In this document: positions 35,392 to 47,091 of the stretch, one piece after another | How positions within the stretch are numbered: the stretch's first letter is position 1 | Layout: the number at the start of each line of letters is the position of its first letter | Origin: Cubamyces lactineus | Taxonomy: Eukaryota > Basidiomycota > Agaricomycetes > Polyporales > Polyporaceae | Assembly: GCA_022376465.1 (NCBI GenBank) | Contig: JACDTU010000007.1 | Location: forward strand, 1,426,001-1,490,000 | Reading direction: 5' to 3' | DNA: 64,000 bases | Notes under the pieces: generated by a model | What the model saw: only the letters and a program-made list of their open reading frames with translations | What the model was told of the DNA's origin: nothing | The model's database searches: none | Position numbers and translations under genes: made by a program

Positions 35392-36410
35392 ATGTCCACG
35401 GCCGAACTCGTACACAGGCTACCCACCCCAGCTCCCGCAAACGATACCGCTCCCAACACCCGTGGGGACTCGGTGCCGCCTCTGCGTGGAGATGGAAAGG
35501 GCAACTATCGAGTGCATATAGTGGGCAATAGCGGTACATTTGATTTGTGCTTCAAAATCAGGTTCGATGATGACATGCTCATTTGATGAGCGCATTCAGG
35601 TGCAGGAAAGGTGAGAACCGCTCGCGCTGTGATACGGAAGCTGACGTCGACTGAGAACCACGACAAACCTCATGTTCAGACCACCCTCGCACGCGAGCTC
35701 GCCGCTCTTTTGCGCGTCCCACACATTAATGTTGACACCGTGTTGTGGCAGCCAGGCTGGGTTAAGCTTCCGGCCGACCAGATCCGCGAGAGGGTATGTG
35801 CGATTTTGGATGGTAATCCCCGCGGCTGGGTGATCGACGGGAACTACTACAACGTGCTCGGAAGGGTAGTCTCCGAGCAGGAGACGGACGTGATCTGTAA
35901 GGTCCATGCCACGTCGTTCGCTCCAGCTGACCCCCATCGCGGTGTGTGTCGTGTGTAGGGTTGGACCCTCCGCTCCTGCTCTACTTTCCGCGACTGTGCT
36001 GGAGGACGTTCTTGCGGCTCGTCCGGCTAGCACCCCCGTGCAGCCCGGGCTGTGAGGAGAGCGCGCGCGAGGTGTTCTTCTCGCGCGATAGCATCGTGTG
36101 GTGGTACGTAGCGAAGCCTGCCTTCTCCGCATTCCTTTCGAGCTCCGCGTCCCTTCATATCCGCACGGCCGCACAGTTCGCAGCACATGCGGGCGTACGA
36201 CCCTATTGCTTGCTCGAGCTACTTCTTACATCTCGTGATGCTTCTAGGTGTCTCAGCCGTCACTGGCTGGTGCGGAAGCATGAAGCAGCGGTTTACGCCG
36301 TCGATGGTATACATGTCGGCGGCAAGGTCAGACGGATCGGCGGATGGGGCGGGGAGCTCGCCGCATGGAAGAGAGACGTTAGGGCTCTGCTTGCGCCTGC
36401 AATGGAATAG
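35392..36410 (+). CDS. P-loop NTPase, adenylate-kinase/FlaR-like
   Basis: Small cytosolic P-loop protein resembling shikimate/adenylate kinase-like proteins annotated as FlaR or topology-modulation related; substrate unknown. Exons 35392-35533, 35600-35610, 35680-35896, 35959-36103 and 36248-36410 give 225 aa in phase. Walker A is VGNSGAGKTT, with G45 to T52. Downstream marks are LARELAALLRVPHINVDTVL (with the Asp typical of this group), WVIDGNYYNVL, and WLDPPLLLYFPRLCWRT with an Arg-rich lid and RLVRL. The second exon is only 11 nt and encodes most of the GAGK loop; skipping it destroys the site and the frame. About 38 N-terminal residues ahead of the fold are disordered. The function stays at the level of a probable small-molecule kinase. 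Confidence 0.85.
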
Positions 36411-36875
36411 GAAGACGTGTATTCTGCGAAGCCGTAGCTATCGTGAAATAGAACTGGTTCTTCGGCTTTGAGCCGCTGTGCTATAACAGACGGGGCGCAG
36501 CCAAGTATAGCATTGTGGTTAGAATTAAAGGGCGTTAAGTGGTATATGACACGCAAGGGGTTCGGAGAGAGGATATCGAGAGCGGGGTGGGTAAGCATAC
36601 AAGGAACACCGGGTCACAAGCTGACAAAGTGGTATAATGTGTCGTAAGGAAGTATAGCAGGGTTGGTAAGGGTCCTCCGGGACTGGACAGCAATGAACGT
36701 GGCAGATAATACACAGACAGGTAGGCTACAAACACTGGCGGGGATATAATGAACGGTTATATGACACAGTGGTAGCGATGTGAATGAGTGACAGCAAGGT
36801 TAACATAAACGTACACGGAAAGGCGGCCAGGGCTTCGCGGTGGTGGTATCTGATAACGATCGTGGGGCGTGTGCT
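36411..36875. other. Convergent intergenic region
   Basis: These 465 nt lie between the stops of the P-loop gene (plus) and the Zn2Cys6 factor (minus) and hold both 3' UTRs. No further feature. Confidence 0.4.
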
Positions 36876-39800
36876 TCAGGGACGGAGGACGGGGGGCAGG
36901 TTGGCTTCGACGGAGGGAGGCGGAGGGAGGCCTGCAGACATGCATGCGTCTCTCAGCCTGCAACGGAGTTCGTTCCGACGAGAAGCTTGGGCTACGGAGC
37001 GACCGGCAGGGTCAGTTGAACACGCGTCCGGGTAAGTCAAATAGAACTCGACGAGGCTCACCTGGACACGGCCAGAGGGCGTTGAGCACGTCCAAGGGGA
37101 CCAGGAACGCTTTCGCCAGATCGAGCGCGTGGACTAAGGTGTGATTATACTCCCAAAGACCCAAGCAGATCGCCACCTGATTGGAGAACCAGGTTGCCAG
37201 GAAGGGGCGGCGCGAGAGCAGATGGCCATCGGTCTCTCCCAGCTGGTGCACGGACTCCCTCGCGCGCCTTGCCACTTGGTCCTGGTAGAAGACTGCGATG
37301 GGAACGGACGGTAGTCAGCGGCTCCTCACTGCGCTGGTGTGTGAGGGAGAACTCACGCCACTCCTCAGCCTGGCGGCGGTTGAACATGGGCGGTAAGACC
37401 TGTACGTCACCGTCCTGCAATCTGCTAGAGCCGTTCAGGGTTGAGAAAGGATGCACGCAATGGGGGCACATACCGGCGGAGCTCGTACGTAATGGTCATA
37501 CGAGTGCTGGATGAGTAACGGAATGCAGCGGATATACATCAACAAGGTACGTTCCGTAGCCACGGCAGAGGGTTGTGCACGCACTCGTACAAGTATTCCC
37601 GGCAGACGTACATCAGACCGGTGTCCAGGTTGCACACGTGCATGTTGAGCGCATCGTTGACCTCACGCGTCTCTTGGAAGACGGCGATGGCAAAGTTGGC
37701 CCGTTCCTCCGTGGAGAGCTGCTCGTCGCGCTGAATGCTGTTGCAGCTGTTCCACAGAAGCATGCTGCGGCAATAGAGTGCCCACACGGATTCCTTCGGA
37801 GACTGGCCAGACGCCTGCTGGTGCGCCTGCGTGCGCTCGAACGCTTCGCCGGGGAAAAGGAGCACATACTATCAGATAACGGAGCGCGCGTATCAGTAAT
37901 GTGGGCCTGAGAAGAGAGTTTAATCAGACGTACGTTGGAAGGGTCCGCGAGGGTGAGTTCAATGGGCTCAATGTGGAAGGCGGAGCAGTGCGCGGTATAA
38001 ACGGAAACGAGCGTAAGCGCACACCAGCATAGCCGGCGGCATTCCTCCTTGCGAATTTCAGTTTCGGTCCACTGAGGGTCCCAAGGCGGGTTAAACGACC
38101 ACGATCGGTCCTGGTTCATGGGTAAACCAGGGCTAGACGGATGGGCTACGCAAGTGCAACGGACGGGGCGTCGGTAGCCTCTTGGTAGATCGACTAGGGG
38201 GGGCACACGCCTGGATGGACCTGACGAACGAAACGAGCTCGCACTAGGGTCATCACGATCCACCGAAGTCAGTACGAGGACGTGGATGATCATGTCAAGG
38301 ATCTGCAAGGCATTCGTGGCGTTGTCGGAGGAGTAGCGAGGGTGGCAGGACGATTCGAAGAGAGCTAGGATCTAAGTGGTCGAGACACAAAGCCAACAAG
38401 TCAGGTCATCGTCGCCTGGTCAGCCGAGAGTACGCACAAGAGCGGCCTCAGCGAGGGTATAGTCGAAAGTTTGGCTGCGACAAGCGAGTTCCAAGCACTC
38501 TTGAGCACGGTCGCGGAAGCGAAGTGCCATCTCTCGTCCTTGGCTGCCGAACTCCAACTCGCTGGACTTCATTAGCATGGCCATCGCGAGAGCGGACATT
38601 ATGAGCGGCTGCATGCGACCACGGATGACGGGGTCTTGCAAGTCGCGAAGGAATGCGGGTAGGTAAATGAAGGATAGCCAATAGCTACTGGTTGTAAATC
38701 TGAACAAAGCAGATCAACTCCGGGACGCCTAGGTCAGGTCAGATACATACGCACAGGAATGTAAGGTCGGAAACAATGTCCTCAAAGCTAATGCGGATAC
38801 ATCAGTGACGCAGGGTGCAACGAAGTTCTAAAGGTACATACGATTGTTCGCGTGACGTAGAACTGTACTGGTCGAGAAGTTCGTCCCACCAAGAGGCAGG
38901 ACCATAGGTGAGGTTGGAGAAGTCCATGATCACTGAAGAGCGACGAAACGATGGTGAGAGCTCATCCTACCGTCGACTGAATAAATACTCGTCGTCGAAC
39001 ACCATTCCTCTCGCAGGATAGATGAAAGGACTCACTTTTGGGTATATTGCATCGGGGCCTGTGCCGCGAGGAGGTATCGAGGTGTCGATGTACAACCCTC
39101 CTTGAGGCGGCATATGGGCCGCGCTCATGTCATCCATTGCACCTCGCGACGAGAAATGGGTACTTCTGGCGCCGCCTGTTACGTTCTCCTTCACTTTGAC
39201 ATCGAACGAGAGCACAACGCTCTCACCCTCTGCATTAGTCTTCCGCTTCTTCTTCGCTGAAGCTGAGGCGGGCTCCGAGTCCGGTGGTCGCTTCTTGCAC
39301 GAGCGTTGTCGGGTCCCAGGCCGCTTGTCGGGGCCACGTCGCTTCGGGACTGCATCGTATTCGCATTCGTTGTTCCTTCGCAAACAGTTGTGGCAGAAAG
39401 GTCGCGTCGAGTCGCAACGAATCTTCCGTGCACGGCTAGGGTGTCAACAGATTAAGGGCTCCATTCTGCAATTTGACAACATACGACGGTCATCCTCACC
39501 ATTGCCGACATGCGATAACGACGGTGGAGGCCTCTCTTCTTGCCGGACGACTCTGGGACGTACTCCCGCCCTGTGGATTGTTCCTTGCCGAACCAGAAGC
39601 AGACGGTAACGATATCTGAGGTTTCGACTCTGCGCCAGGCATCCCGGCAGGATGTCTGGAAGGCAACGGCGGTAGAGGATCACTAGTCATTCGAACATGT
39701 TGCTCTGGAAGCCTCGCCTGAGATAAATGCATAGAATATTCGGACGGAGGAGTCACGACAGCTGACTGAAGACGAGACGACGGGCCACCCAAATCGAGCA

Positions 39801-40322
39801 TCGGGTGTCCATGCAGAGAGAGGTCGGTAGATGGATGATGAAGAGGCGGGGGGTGATGTTGAATGGTCGCCGAGGTCGGGACTTGTAGTGTCTCCAAGAA
39901 ATGGGGATCTCGGGCCTGCGGGTCCACGGCCGGCGCGGGATAGCGAGCGTCAAAGGTCGACGAAGGCGGTAGCAGCTGGCCAGTGGCCGCGTCGCAGTCG
40001 AAGTGACCGAGGTGATCGTGATACCGGCCTTTTTATGCCAAACGAGCATGTGAACTGAGAGCGAGCTACGACCAGATAAGGTGCACGTACCGCCGGGCGT
40101 AGCGTAGGAGGCTTCATATATAGGCGAGTGAAGCACGGAGCCTTCTTCACTGGACTGGACGCCCTCCTCGATGATAGGCATGTGTGGAAACGGGGTATAG
40201 AGATCGCCGTCCGCGCTGGCGACCATGCTGGGAGGAGGGGCGAGAGGAGGTAGGTCGATGGAGGGACTGGCGGCGTCAAAACATGGGGAGTTCAAGAGGG
40301 AGAGGGTAGATATGAAAGCCAC
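36876..40322 (-). CDS. Zn2Cys6 fungal transcription factor, 12 exons
   Basis: Nuclear DNA-binding regulator of the Gal4 type; target genes unknown. Exons: 40322-40091, 40028-39500, 39435-39036, 38966-38842, 38787-38755, 38699-38438, 38371-37934, 37868-37585, 37506-37474, 37424-37357, 37292-37062, 36991-36876. All phases close and give 916 aa. The first 245 residues are Pro/Ser/His-rich and disordered. The zinc cluster is Cys251-x2-Cys254-x6-Cys261-x6-Cys268-x2-Cys271-x6-Cys278, split by an intron inside the Cys254 codon. A basic linker follows (VPKRRGPDKRPGTRQRSCKK). The middle homology region starts at MDFSNLTYGPASWWDELLDQ and continues with SYWLSFIYLPAFLRDLQDP, EECRRLCWCAL and QVARRARESVHQLGETDGHL. 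The last intron (GTGAGC donor, CTGAC branch) is probable; without it the protein ends at 37012 with a different short tail. Confidence 0.93.
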
Positions 40323-43300
40323 GCGAGAGGTGCCTACTATGAAGCCAGAACGCTCTCATGCCCACGATGGCTACGGACACAGAATTGGCTGAGGCGCGCA
40401 GATAGATCTGCTAGAAGCTGGGAGATATCAACAACCTTGACAAATTCTTCACGTACTGGATACTCACCAGTATGGGAAGTCCTCGAAAAGAGCGAGTTGT
40501 CACAGGTAACCCCGTGTTCCCGGGAATCTCCCCAAGATTGGGAGCGATAACCTTGCGCCGGGATTCTGTCCGCCCTCGTTGCAGGCCCTGCGGCTTGCGC
40601 GCGAGAAGGTCCCTATGTCGAGATGCTAATGTCAGTTACAGCGCACCGTTGTGGCGGCTTGGCTGGGATCATAAGACTGGGAACGTGAGTGCCCAGTGAT
40701 TGGGCGTACTCCACGATGGTGGATTGGAAGAAAAACCGACTGTGCGAAAGTTGCACTGTGACCTCAGTTGGGGGAAATAAATATGAGATGATATGATGTT
40801 TTCCACGACAGGCGACGGGGAGCGCGAGGCGATTGGATGGGGCATCGCGGTACGAGCTAGCCGTAAGCGAGGGCGCACCGAGATTCACGCGCGGAAGCTG
40901 GTCGGAGGCGTGGCTATCCTCCTCCAGCCGCCGCCATATGCATGGGCCAGCGCCAGGCTCCAGCGTCGTCCGGCACCGTCCAGCTCCTGATCAGAACTCT
41001 GCGCTCCCTTCTCTCGCCGACAGGAACATCGAGAGCCCTGGGTGCAATTCCTCGTCTAGCCAAGGCACGCCTCTCCCGACTCACCATCATCATCATGCGC
41101 CCGCCCGTAAGTCCGTCGTTCGTGGACCAGCTGCAGCGTGAACGACAGGACTCGTCGCGGTCAAAGAAAGCACGCTCCCACGATTTGGAGTCTAGGCATG
41201 TGGTCCAGCCGTCTGCCCACGAGAAATCCGTGGGTACTTAACTACCCGAGAATTCAAAACGGAACAACCCTCATGAATTGGTTTCCGACTCTACGGCATC
41301 GACTCTGCACGCTTCAGTTCTGGGAGCAGAAGCTGCACGGCCGCCGTGGTTGCGTTCCCGACCGTCGCCGTTTTCTCTGCTCTGTCTGTCCTCTGGCTCT
41401 TGGCTCACTTTGCTGGGATGTGTCTTCTCCCGCTGGCACTGCGCAGTCCTTCATGACAAGTCAATGGCCGTTTTGCGTGACGTCGCGCCGAGCCTGACAA
41501 TGTCCGCACGACCAACCGAAGCTTGTTTCTCTCACGGCATGCTTGAGAGAAGTTTACCATTCCTGAACTAGCCTTACTATCTCCGACACCTGCAGGTACG
41601 CTGTATGTCGCGCAGAGGGTTTCTTCGCACTAGAAGGCCTATGCATTGACTTCGTTTATGCCTTGAAACAGGTTGCCCAACCGGTCATTTCGTACCCCTC
41701 GCCGGCAAGCTCTTAACTGAGCGCTCTTCCTGTGCGTCTCTTGGGCAGCGTCTTGGGGACGGAGTGGAATCTATCTACGCTACACCCCTCCAATTACACG
41801 CACCAAGCTCGTGACGTTCGCCATGGGTGAGTACGTAGTTAGGGTCAAACCTCATCCAGGCTCTCCCCACGCGAGGTGGCCCTTCTCAAGGTCGGCTTGA
41901 ATTACCGTCGTTGAATTATAGGAAACTTTATGCTTTGATACCGCTGACCTGGTTGTCCTAGTGCACGTGGAGATTCGTTGCTCTTCACTGGCATTCATTC
42001 CATCAGTCTCTTTTCTCCGCCGGGAATACACGATGCAAGGCCCTGTTCGTTTGAAGTAAGCCTCAGTATTACATGAGCGGCGTGGCGTTACGATGACAGA
42101 CCACCTCCCAAGACTTATTCAGGGACAACCTGCTGGTGGGCTTGCAGCGGCCTTCTTCTTGATGACAACAATTCTAATGTCAAGCGGTGTCGAAACGCTG
42201 CAATCTCGAGGCGTCTTGCTGGATAGAACCATGATCGTGGTAGAGTGTCCATCTGACCGCAACTGTCCCCCTTGGCGGCTATGTCGGCGCGATACAGGAG
42301 TCGCCCCGCAGATGCCGGGTGCAAGGGCCGTTCGCACCCAGGGGTAAAAGTAAGCCACGTATTCCAAGCCGACAGCGATCACGAAATGCCTCGAATGTGT
42401 TATACCACCACCACCAAGGTCGGAGATGTCACCGTATCCTCGCCAATCTCCGAGGACCCGTTCCGGAGTGCCGCGAGTGCCGTTCCGAGGACCCTTCTTC
42501 GATCCGTCTCCGAAACATTAACGCAGCATCTCCTCGCACTGTGCACATTGCACCAATGCGTCGCGGGTACACAGCACGCTGGGACTCAACCACCTGCGCA
42601 TGAGGGGTTGAACCTGCGTGCGCTGTGGACCGGCGTACGGCCCTCGGTAGGCGTTAGAAAGATAACACCGTACCGTAAGTTGACGCGTACGCCTTCGCTT
42701 CGAACCGTTTCTCCCGGAAGGGAAGATGTCGGCTCCACGGCGGGATAGTCGATAGCGAGGCCCGGCCCCGACGGCCCCGTCAGGACTCAGGGTGCAACGA
42801 TCTTCGTACCCTAGTTGGTGGGATTGCCACTACATGCGCAGCAGCGCGCGAGCATGGCTGAGCGTTGTTGTAGAACATACTGTTTGCGGCTGAGTTCCAT
42901 TCTCCTCTAACCGCCGACGCCCGTCCTTACATACTTGTATGAGCAGTGCCGGATTGGGGACCCTTTACCCAGAGCGGTACGCAGCAGGTGTCCACCTGGC
43001 CTGTTCGGTGGCAATAGAAGCCAGCCGGGGAACAAGCCAGAGGCTGTGTGCCATCTTCCCGGGTTCTCCTGATCTTCGAAGTCATCCCAGCTAGGAAATG
43101 TGCAGGCAAGGGCGCCGCCCACTGAATGGGCACAATAATATCAGAACCCGGCTTGGCAGGTGCCATGGGAGTCTGGGACGACTTCCTCTCGCGGATCATT
43201 GTATCGGATCCCGCGCGCTGTCGCCCACGGCTCGGCGTGCACTCCAGATCCGTCACTCCTCCTCGGCGGCGGACAACGAACTCACGCCCTCGAGATTCGG

Positions 43301-45069
43301 TGCCGAGTCTGCTGAGAACAAGCCCTGTACGTTCTCCCGTTATGACACCGTATTCCTTGTGCATCACCAGCAGTTCCAACTCACATGCGGATACATAGAG
43401 TATTCATTGGGCTCTAGCGAAACCCGGCATTTTCCAGCCCTGATAATCTCCGCAAATGTTGAGAAGTTCAGCAGCGCGGCGCTCGGTCATTTCGATCAGT
43501 CAATCAATACCGGCGTGGTTATATTGACCTTCGTCCTCATTTACGCACGTCAAATGATGCATGCGTAGACGGATGTCACTGGTCGTGGTCACCCTCTGGA
43601 AGTCAGGTATACACCTTATCTTCGTTCGGCCGTCGCGGTACAGTCCTCCGTATCCGAAGGAATTCCGTAGGTACACTCCATGCAGCGCGTTCTGCAGCAT
43701 TGCGGCTTATGGCTGACAGTTCACAGGCCATGAGCGTAAGTTGCCCAGCATACCTACCGTGGCGACAGATCCGACATAGCTCTCAGGTCAGATGTTCCAC
43801 TTTAGGACCGCATCCGAGATCCTGTGTTCTAGGAACAGAGTCGCCTCGGTCCTGTTTCATTTTGCATTACCACCTCTTTGGCGTGCCCGAAGCTGCCCCG
43901 GAAGCTGAGATTCCTCAAGGGGGTTCCAGCGCTTCCCTTCCAGGCATGTCATGTTGCGAAAGTAGCGGCTTGCTTGCGAAGGGCCGCCGATGCCTGGAAG
44001 CCTCTCCCGTAGCACGTCACGGTCTCGCCACCGTCGTGGCGTGCGGGGTGAGACCGTCCTTGGGAACAGCGCAAGAACCAGAGTCACCGGACTCTCTAGA
44101 CATCGGGTGCGTGTCAATCTGGCAGAACTGGGGGAGCGAGATCAGCTCACCGAAGCGAACATAACCCAACTACGATGCTGGATGACTGTACACGTCCGAG
44201 AATAAGCCTCACTATTTCCCCACTGTGGTGGAGCTGTGCGAAGCAACGTCCACTTGAGCATCGCTCGTGCTCAAACTGTGGGTTCTGAGAACTCACCGTC
44301 ACAAGGAGTGGAACAGGTGAATATCCTATGTTGGTGCGTACCCCCCTCAGGGTATACTTTCGTGCATCGACTTTGAGGCCCAGCCGGCTTCGAATCTGAT
44401 TTGTGTGCTTTATCTCAGTCGGGTCGAAAACTCTGTATTTGAATTCAAGTTGTCAGCTGGGGCACATTGTAAGATGACAAGAGCGCCGTACATGAGTAAT
44501 ACGACCCTCACTAAGATGGATTGCACCTGAGAAAATCTCTCGGTGAATGACCGTGTAGAGGTGGAATTGACTCCCCACCGATATACAACATCTGCCTGGC
44601 ATGCGATCTTTGCCCATTGTCCATATGGACGTGGAGGCAATAACACAAGCGGTATGGAATCGACGCACCGTGCTTATGGTATACTTCGGTGCGTATGAGC
44701 ACCCGACATCAGAACTTTGGTGAAAGATTTTGAGAGAGTGTCTTCTTTCGCTTTCTACCGAGGCTTGAGCATGGTTTCGCGCTCGTACTTCCGCTACCGA
44801 GTCATTCCAGGGCCTTGCTGGTTTGGTCCTTGATCTCATATACACATGCGTTGACGGTATCACATGCCAGGAATATGCCATTTTGGGCACCATGTGGTGG
44901 CACTATGCAGCATGCCATACGTGCTATGTGGAAGTTCTTGCGCCATTTTTCACAGTCTGACTGCCCACTTGATGATGAGTCCTGGTTCAAGTGACAACAT
45001 TTGACTGAGGGAGAAATACCGTCAGGTGCATGTAGGGGCCAGTTCCATCAGGAAAGTGTTAAATCTCCA

Positions 45070-45100
45070 GATGGAGGTGGGCGTCTCCAGGGCCTCCATC
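45070..45100. repeat. Inverted repeat, unit 1
   Basis: GATGGAGG at 45070-45077 pairs perfectly with CCTCCATC at 45093-45100, able to form a hairpin with a 15-nt loop. A related unit lies 225 nt downstream. Confidence 0.4.
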
Positions 45101-45294
45101 GCTCCAGGCGCCCAGCCCATTCTCCAGGGCGGTTTACCGACCCCTTCCATATAGCAAATGCATACCATAAAAGCGACCTAAATCGTTTACGCGTAAGTCA
45201 CAGAGTCCGTTTATTGAACAAATTTGAGACCCTTGTGCGTAGGCAACACAGGACGAGCCTTCCCAGGTCGTGGGAAAGGATCCATCCAGAGCCA

Positions 45295-45345
45295 GATGGA
45301 GACGAGCGCCTCCATAATTCGGGGGGTTCCTCCAGCGCCTCCATC
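45295..45345. repeat. Inverted repeat, unit 2
   Basis: GATGGAG at 45295-45301 pairs with CTCCATC at 45339-45345; a further GCCTCCAT occurs between them. It resembles the unit at 45070-45100. Confidence 0.35.
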
Positions 45346-45736
45346 CGTCCATGCGCGACCATATGATACGAATGGAGATTTCAGGCTTTCCTGATGTCAA
45401 TATCACTTGGCCGCATGTGAGAATAACAGGGCTTGAGGCCAGAATACTCAATGGTGCACAACTGAGCGGTCAACAGGGAAAAACGTCGAAGAGGCTGTAA
45501 GTTATATAGTGGCACTCTAGTAGCAGCGTCGCAGCCGTTGCGCTCAACTAGGCCAAGTTTGTCAGACTCTGCAGCTCAGAGGCGCTCTAAGCGCCAGGGC
45601 TCTCACAAACCCCGGCCCGGCAACCGGATCCACACGGACAGGGGGAAGAGCCAAATGCTGTAGCGCCGAAACGCTTTGCACCTCGCCCACGCCTGTGGGT
45701 CCCAGTCCGCTCGTCGTCGCCAGCGACGTGCTCGCC

Positions 45737-46786
45737 ATGGCTTCCATATTTCGTTATGTTTTCGGCTGCTGCATGCGACGACAGCGCATCTCAGACTTAG
45801 TAAGTCTATCATGTCACAGAAGAATTGCTTGGGAATCACGGCTGACTCGGGATCTGCAGGAGGAGCCGAATGAAAACACCCCATTCATTGCACCTACCGA
45901 TGATGTTCCACCGTGAGTGATAGGATCGTCATCTGCCGTACGCAAAAGCTCACCTCTGCATAGCCCGCGAAACTACACCACCATTGACCATGAGGTTATG
46001 AAGGAAAGGATGGGGACAATTGTTCGTTCGAAGGAAGGGTATGTGCACCGTCATCTAATCTCTGCTCCCCGACCTCATGTCCCTCCTCCAAGCAAAATGG
46101 TCAACGTGAATCAACCTCTTCCGTTCAACTTACACGGCAGGCCACCTCATGGACGACCGGACCGTAGCCTGTCCGCCAACACTACCCCACCCCGTGCATC
46201 GTCTTCGGCGGCCCAGTCAGACAGTGCCCTGCCAGAGTCCTCCCATGCGCCCAGAAACCCGCACAGCCATCGTCTCCCGTCCTACTCGCCCTCTCGCGAC
46301 CCGTCTCCGTCCATACAAACGAGCCACTCCACGTCCTCTCTCCATCCTGGCGATGCTTCTTATCTGCCCCCGGAGGCTGATCCCGACGGCGGTACTCGAG
46401 GACCAATCTTGAACGTAAGGCTCGTACGCGCTACCAGAAGACGTTCTTCAGGAGGCAGGCCGCACCAGGGACTCACCATCAGCCGTGGTCGGCAGGGCCG
46501 GTCTGGCGAGGAACGCGAGCGGGAGAACGCTGCCGAGGTTCCTGGAGCGCAGAGTTCCGCCAACATCAATGGTAAAGGCAAGGGCAAGGAGGAGGAAAAT
46601 AGTGCCGTCGCCGCTGACAGCTCCCCGACACATGTCGGGGCTGTTGGTGCCATGTCACACAATGGCAACAACACGGACGGCGAAGATAGCGGTAGTGCTC
46701 CTTCATCTCAACCCGAGCTATCCGCCATGGACTCCGAGTTCAAGATTGACGATATCGGCAACATTGCTGAGAGCTGGGGGGACTAA
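45737..46786 (+). CDS. Putative membrane-anchored EGO1/LAMTOR1-like protein
   Basis: Exons 45737-45799, 45860-45912, 45964-46038 and 46093-46786 give 294 aa in phase. The N-terminus MASIFRYVFGCCMRRQR has a Cys pair (11-12) suited to palmitoylation, then NENTPFIAPTDDVPP, resembling the ERxPLI region of LAMTOR1/Ego1. A short conserved block follows, VMKERMGTIVRSKEGKMVNV then NQPLPFNLH, completed only after the third splice. That block is where LAMTOR1-type proteins carry their I-V-x-x-x-x-x-M-V/I-x-V helix. The remaining 215 residues are Ser/Pro/Arg-rich and disordered, ending with an acidic SEFKIDDIGNIAESWGD. LAMTOR1/Ego1 tethers the TORC1-activating complex to the vacuole or lysosome. The assignment is inference from this layout; the tail is much longer than in yeast Ego1 (184 aa). 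The next gene, COG3, is convergent. Confidence 0.72.
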
Positions 46787-47091
46787 TGCGTCTCGGTGGC
46801 ATTTTGAGCTTATTATCCCACCCCTGCTTTGCCTGGATTCGACTCTATGCAGAGCGGGCAGTAAACGATATTCTTACATGGTGTTATCACCTGTACCTTC
46901 GCTCGCTCGATTTGTTTTCTTTGGTCCTTCTCCGCCATCACGTACACACTCACTCACCAGCTATTTCTCAGCTACTACCTTATCCTTAGAAACGCTAGTG
47001 CCTGCATCTATGACGGGCTATCCTTGTATCATAGTGCTCTTTGATCCGTCCATATTGCATACCCTCCCCTACCAGACTAAAATCTGATACA
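46787..47091. other. Convergent intergenic region
   Basis: These 305 nt lie between the stops of the EGO1-like gene (plus) and COG3 (minus) and hold both 3' UTRs. Nothing else is seen. Confidence 0.4.

Larger units (their letters stand above)
40323..45736. other. 5.4 kb gene-poor block
   Basis: No frame here shows a recognisable domain, and I could not assemble spliced exons. The longest frames (about 158 codons at 42272 plus, 156 at 43098 plus, 154 at 43700 plus) look random in composition. The left part must contain the promoter of the Zn2Cys6 factor. Two inverted-repeat units with GATGGAG/CTCCATC arms lie near 45070 and 45295. Decayed transposon sequence or non-coding transcripts are possible. 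Confidence 0.5.
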
